The notes under the pieces are model-generated. The model was given only the letters and a program-made list of their open reading frames with translations, searched no databases and was not told the DNA's origin. 6,367 bases of DNA from Armatimonadota bacterium (GTDB lineage Bacteria; Armatimonadota; Fimbriimonadia; Fimbriimonadales; Fimbriimonadaceae): the NCBI GenBank assembly GCA_023428805.1, contig JAEYWW010000192.1:1-6367 (forward strand), written 5' to 3'. Shown here one piece after another: positions 6,068-6,367 of the stretch. Made by a program: the position numbers and the translations under genes. Positions within the stretch are counted from its first letter, which is position 1. Each line of letters begins with the position of its first letter.

Positions 6068-6367
6068 GTGTGCGAACCGAGTCTGATTTCTCTTCTAAGA
6101 TGGTTGATCAATTACGACCAATCCATGGTGCTTGGGCATCACTGGGAGGTTAAATGTTGGTGCGTGAGTTTGGAAGGCAGAATCCTTCCAGAAATTCAAA
6201 TCCTTCAATGTGAGGCGCTCTTAGAGCAATTGGCCTGCATCAATGAAGATGGCGGCGAGATGTTGGTGACGCGTGCCGATGGATGCCTCCTCATTTCATT
6301 CGATGCTCAGCACCCCATTGTTGTTGAAACCGACGATACCAAGCTCCAAGGTGCAGTCGATCAATTC
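6068..6367 (+). CDS. Hypothetical protein, N-terminal part (3' end outside the window)
   Basis: After a TAG at 6020-6022 the plus-strand frame is open to the window edge (114 codons from the GTG at 6026), longer than expected by chance. I do not recognise the family. Visible stretches are a hydrophobic, probably helical LISLLRWLINYDQS near the start; a segment rich in Trp and Cys, HHWEVKCWCVSLEG; LPEIQILQCEALLEQLA, which looks helical; and a strand-like MLVTRADGCLLISFD followed by HPIVVETDD. No signal peptide, clear membrane segment or catalytic motif is evident. Possible starts are GTG 6026, GTG 6068 (GGAG nine bases upstream at 6055-6058) and ATG 6125 (no Shine-Dalgarno site, but compatible with the candidate promoter). 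I chose 6068 as a middle choice and the start is not settled. The gene is divergent from the kinase-aroC-pstB unit. By eye its base composition is more AT-rich than the genes to its left. Confidence 0.55.
   Translation, partial: MCEPSLISLLRWLINYDQSMVLGHHWEVKCWCVSLEGRILPEIQILQCEALLEQLACINEDGGEMLVTRADGCLLISFDAQHPIVVETDDTKLQGAVDQF

Noticed and set aside
6101..6154. Short plus-strand frame from the ATG at 6101, out of frame with the right-edge ORF
   Set aside because: It ends after 17 codons at the TAA at 6152-6154, while the overlapping frame stays open to the window edge.

Overview
This looks like an ordinary bacterial chromosomal segment of moderately high GC, with dense gene packing and short intergenic gaps. 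No insertion sequence, phage gene, CRISPR array, rRNA or tRNA was seen. The phylum cannot be settled from sequence alone. The chorismate synthase has the RPSHAD / [11 protein letters not shown] form seen in Proteobacteria, Cyanobacteria and others, not the form typical of Actinobacteria and many Firmicutes. Shine-Dalgarno sites are present for some genes and absent for others. An under-sampled lineage such as Armatimonadota or Planctomycetota is a guess only.

Left part, plus strand (1-3084). The 3' end of a J-domain-like protein (HPG in place of the usual HPD) enters from the left edge and stops at 327. A 97-base gap with a TATAAT -10 element leads to a full-length RelA/SpoT homologue (RSH, 425-2638), the enzyme that makes and degrades (p)ppGpp. 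Its stop codon overlaps the TTG start of dtd (2635-3084), which encodes D-aminoacyl-tRNA deacylase. RSH and dtd are therefore almost certainly one translationally coupled unit.

Middle (3085-3178). This is a 94-base convergent gap with two weak hairpins and no convincing terminator.

Right part, minus strand (3179-5999). Three tightly spaced genes are read leftwards: a phosphotransferase of the APH/choline-kinase fold, then aroC (chorismate synthase, last step of the shikimate pathway), then pstB (ATPase of the phosphate ABC transporter). pstB closes the unit, and no pstS, pstC, pstA or phoU lies beside it.

Right edge (6000-6367). Divergent from the kinase, an open plus-strand frame of unrecognised function runs off the window. 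The space between them holds a perfect 7-bp inverted repeat and a promoter-like element with 17-bp spacing.

Together the genes cover stringent-response signalling, tRNA proofreading, aromatic biosynthesis and phosphate uptake. No clearly new multi-gene system is visible. The points most worth a second look are the altered IFFD motif in the RSH synthetase, the degenerate J domain, the detached pstB in a kinase-aroC-pstB unit, and the unrecognised divergent ORF with its operator-like repeat.
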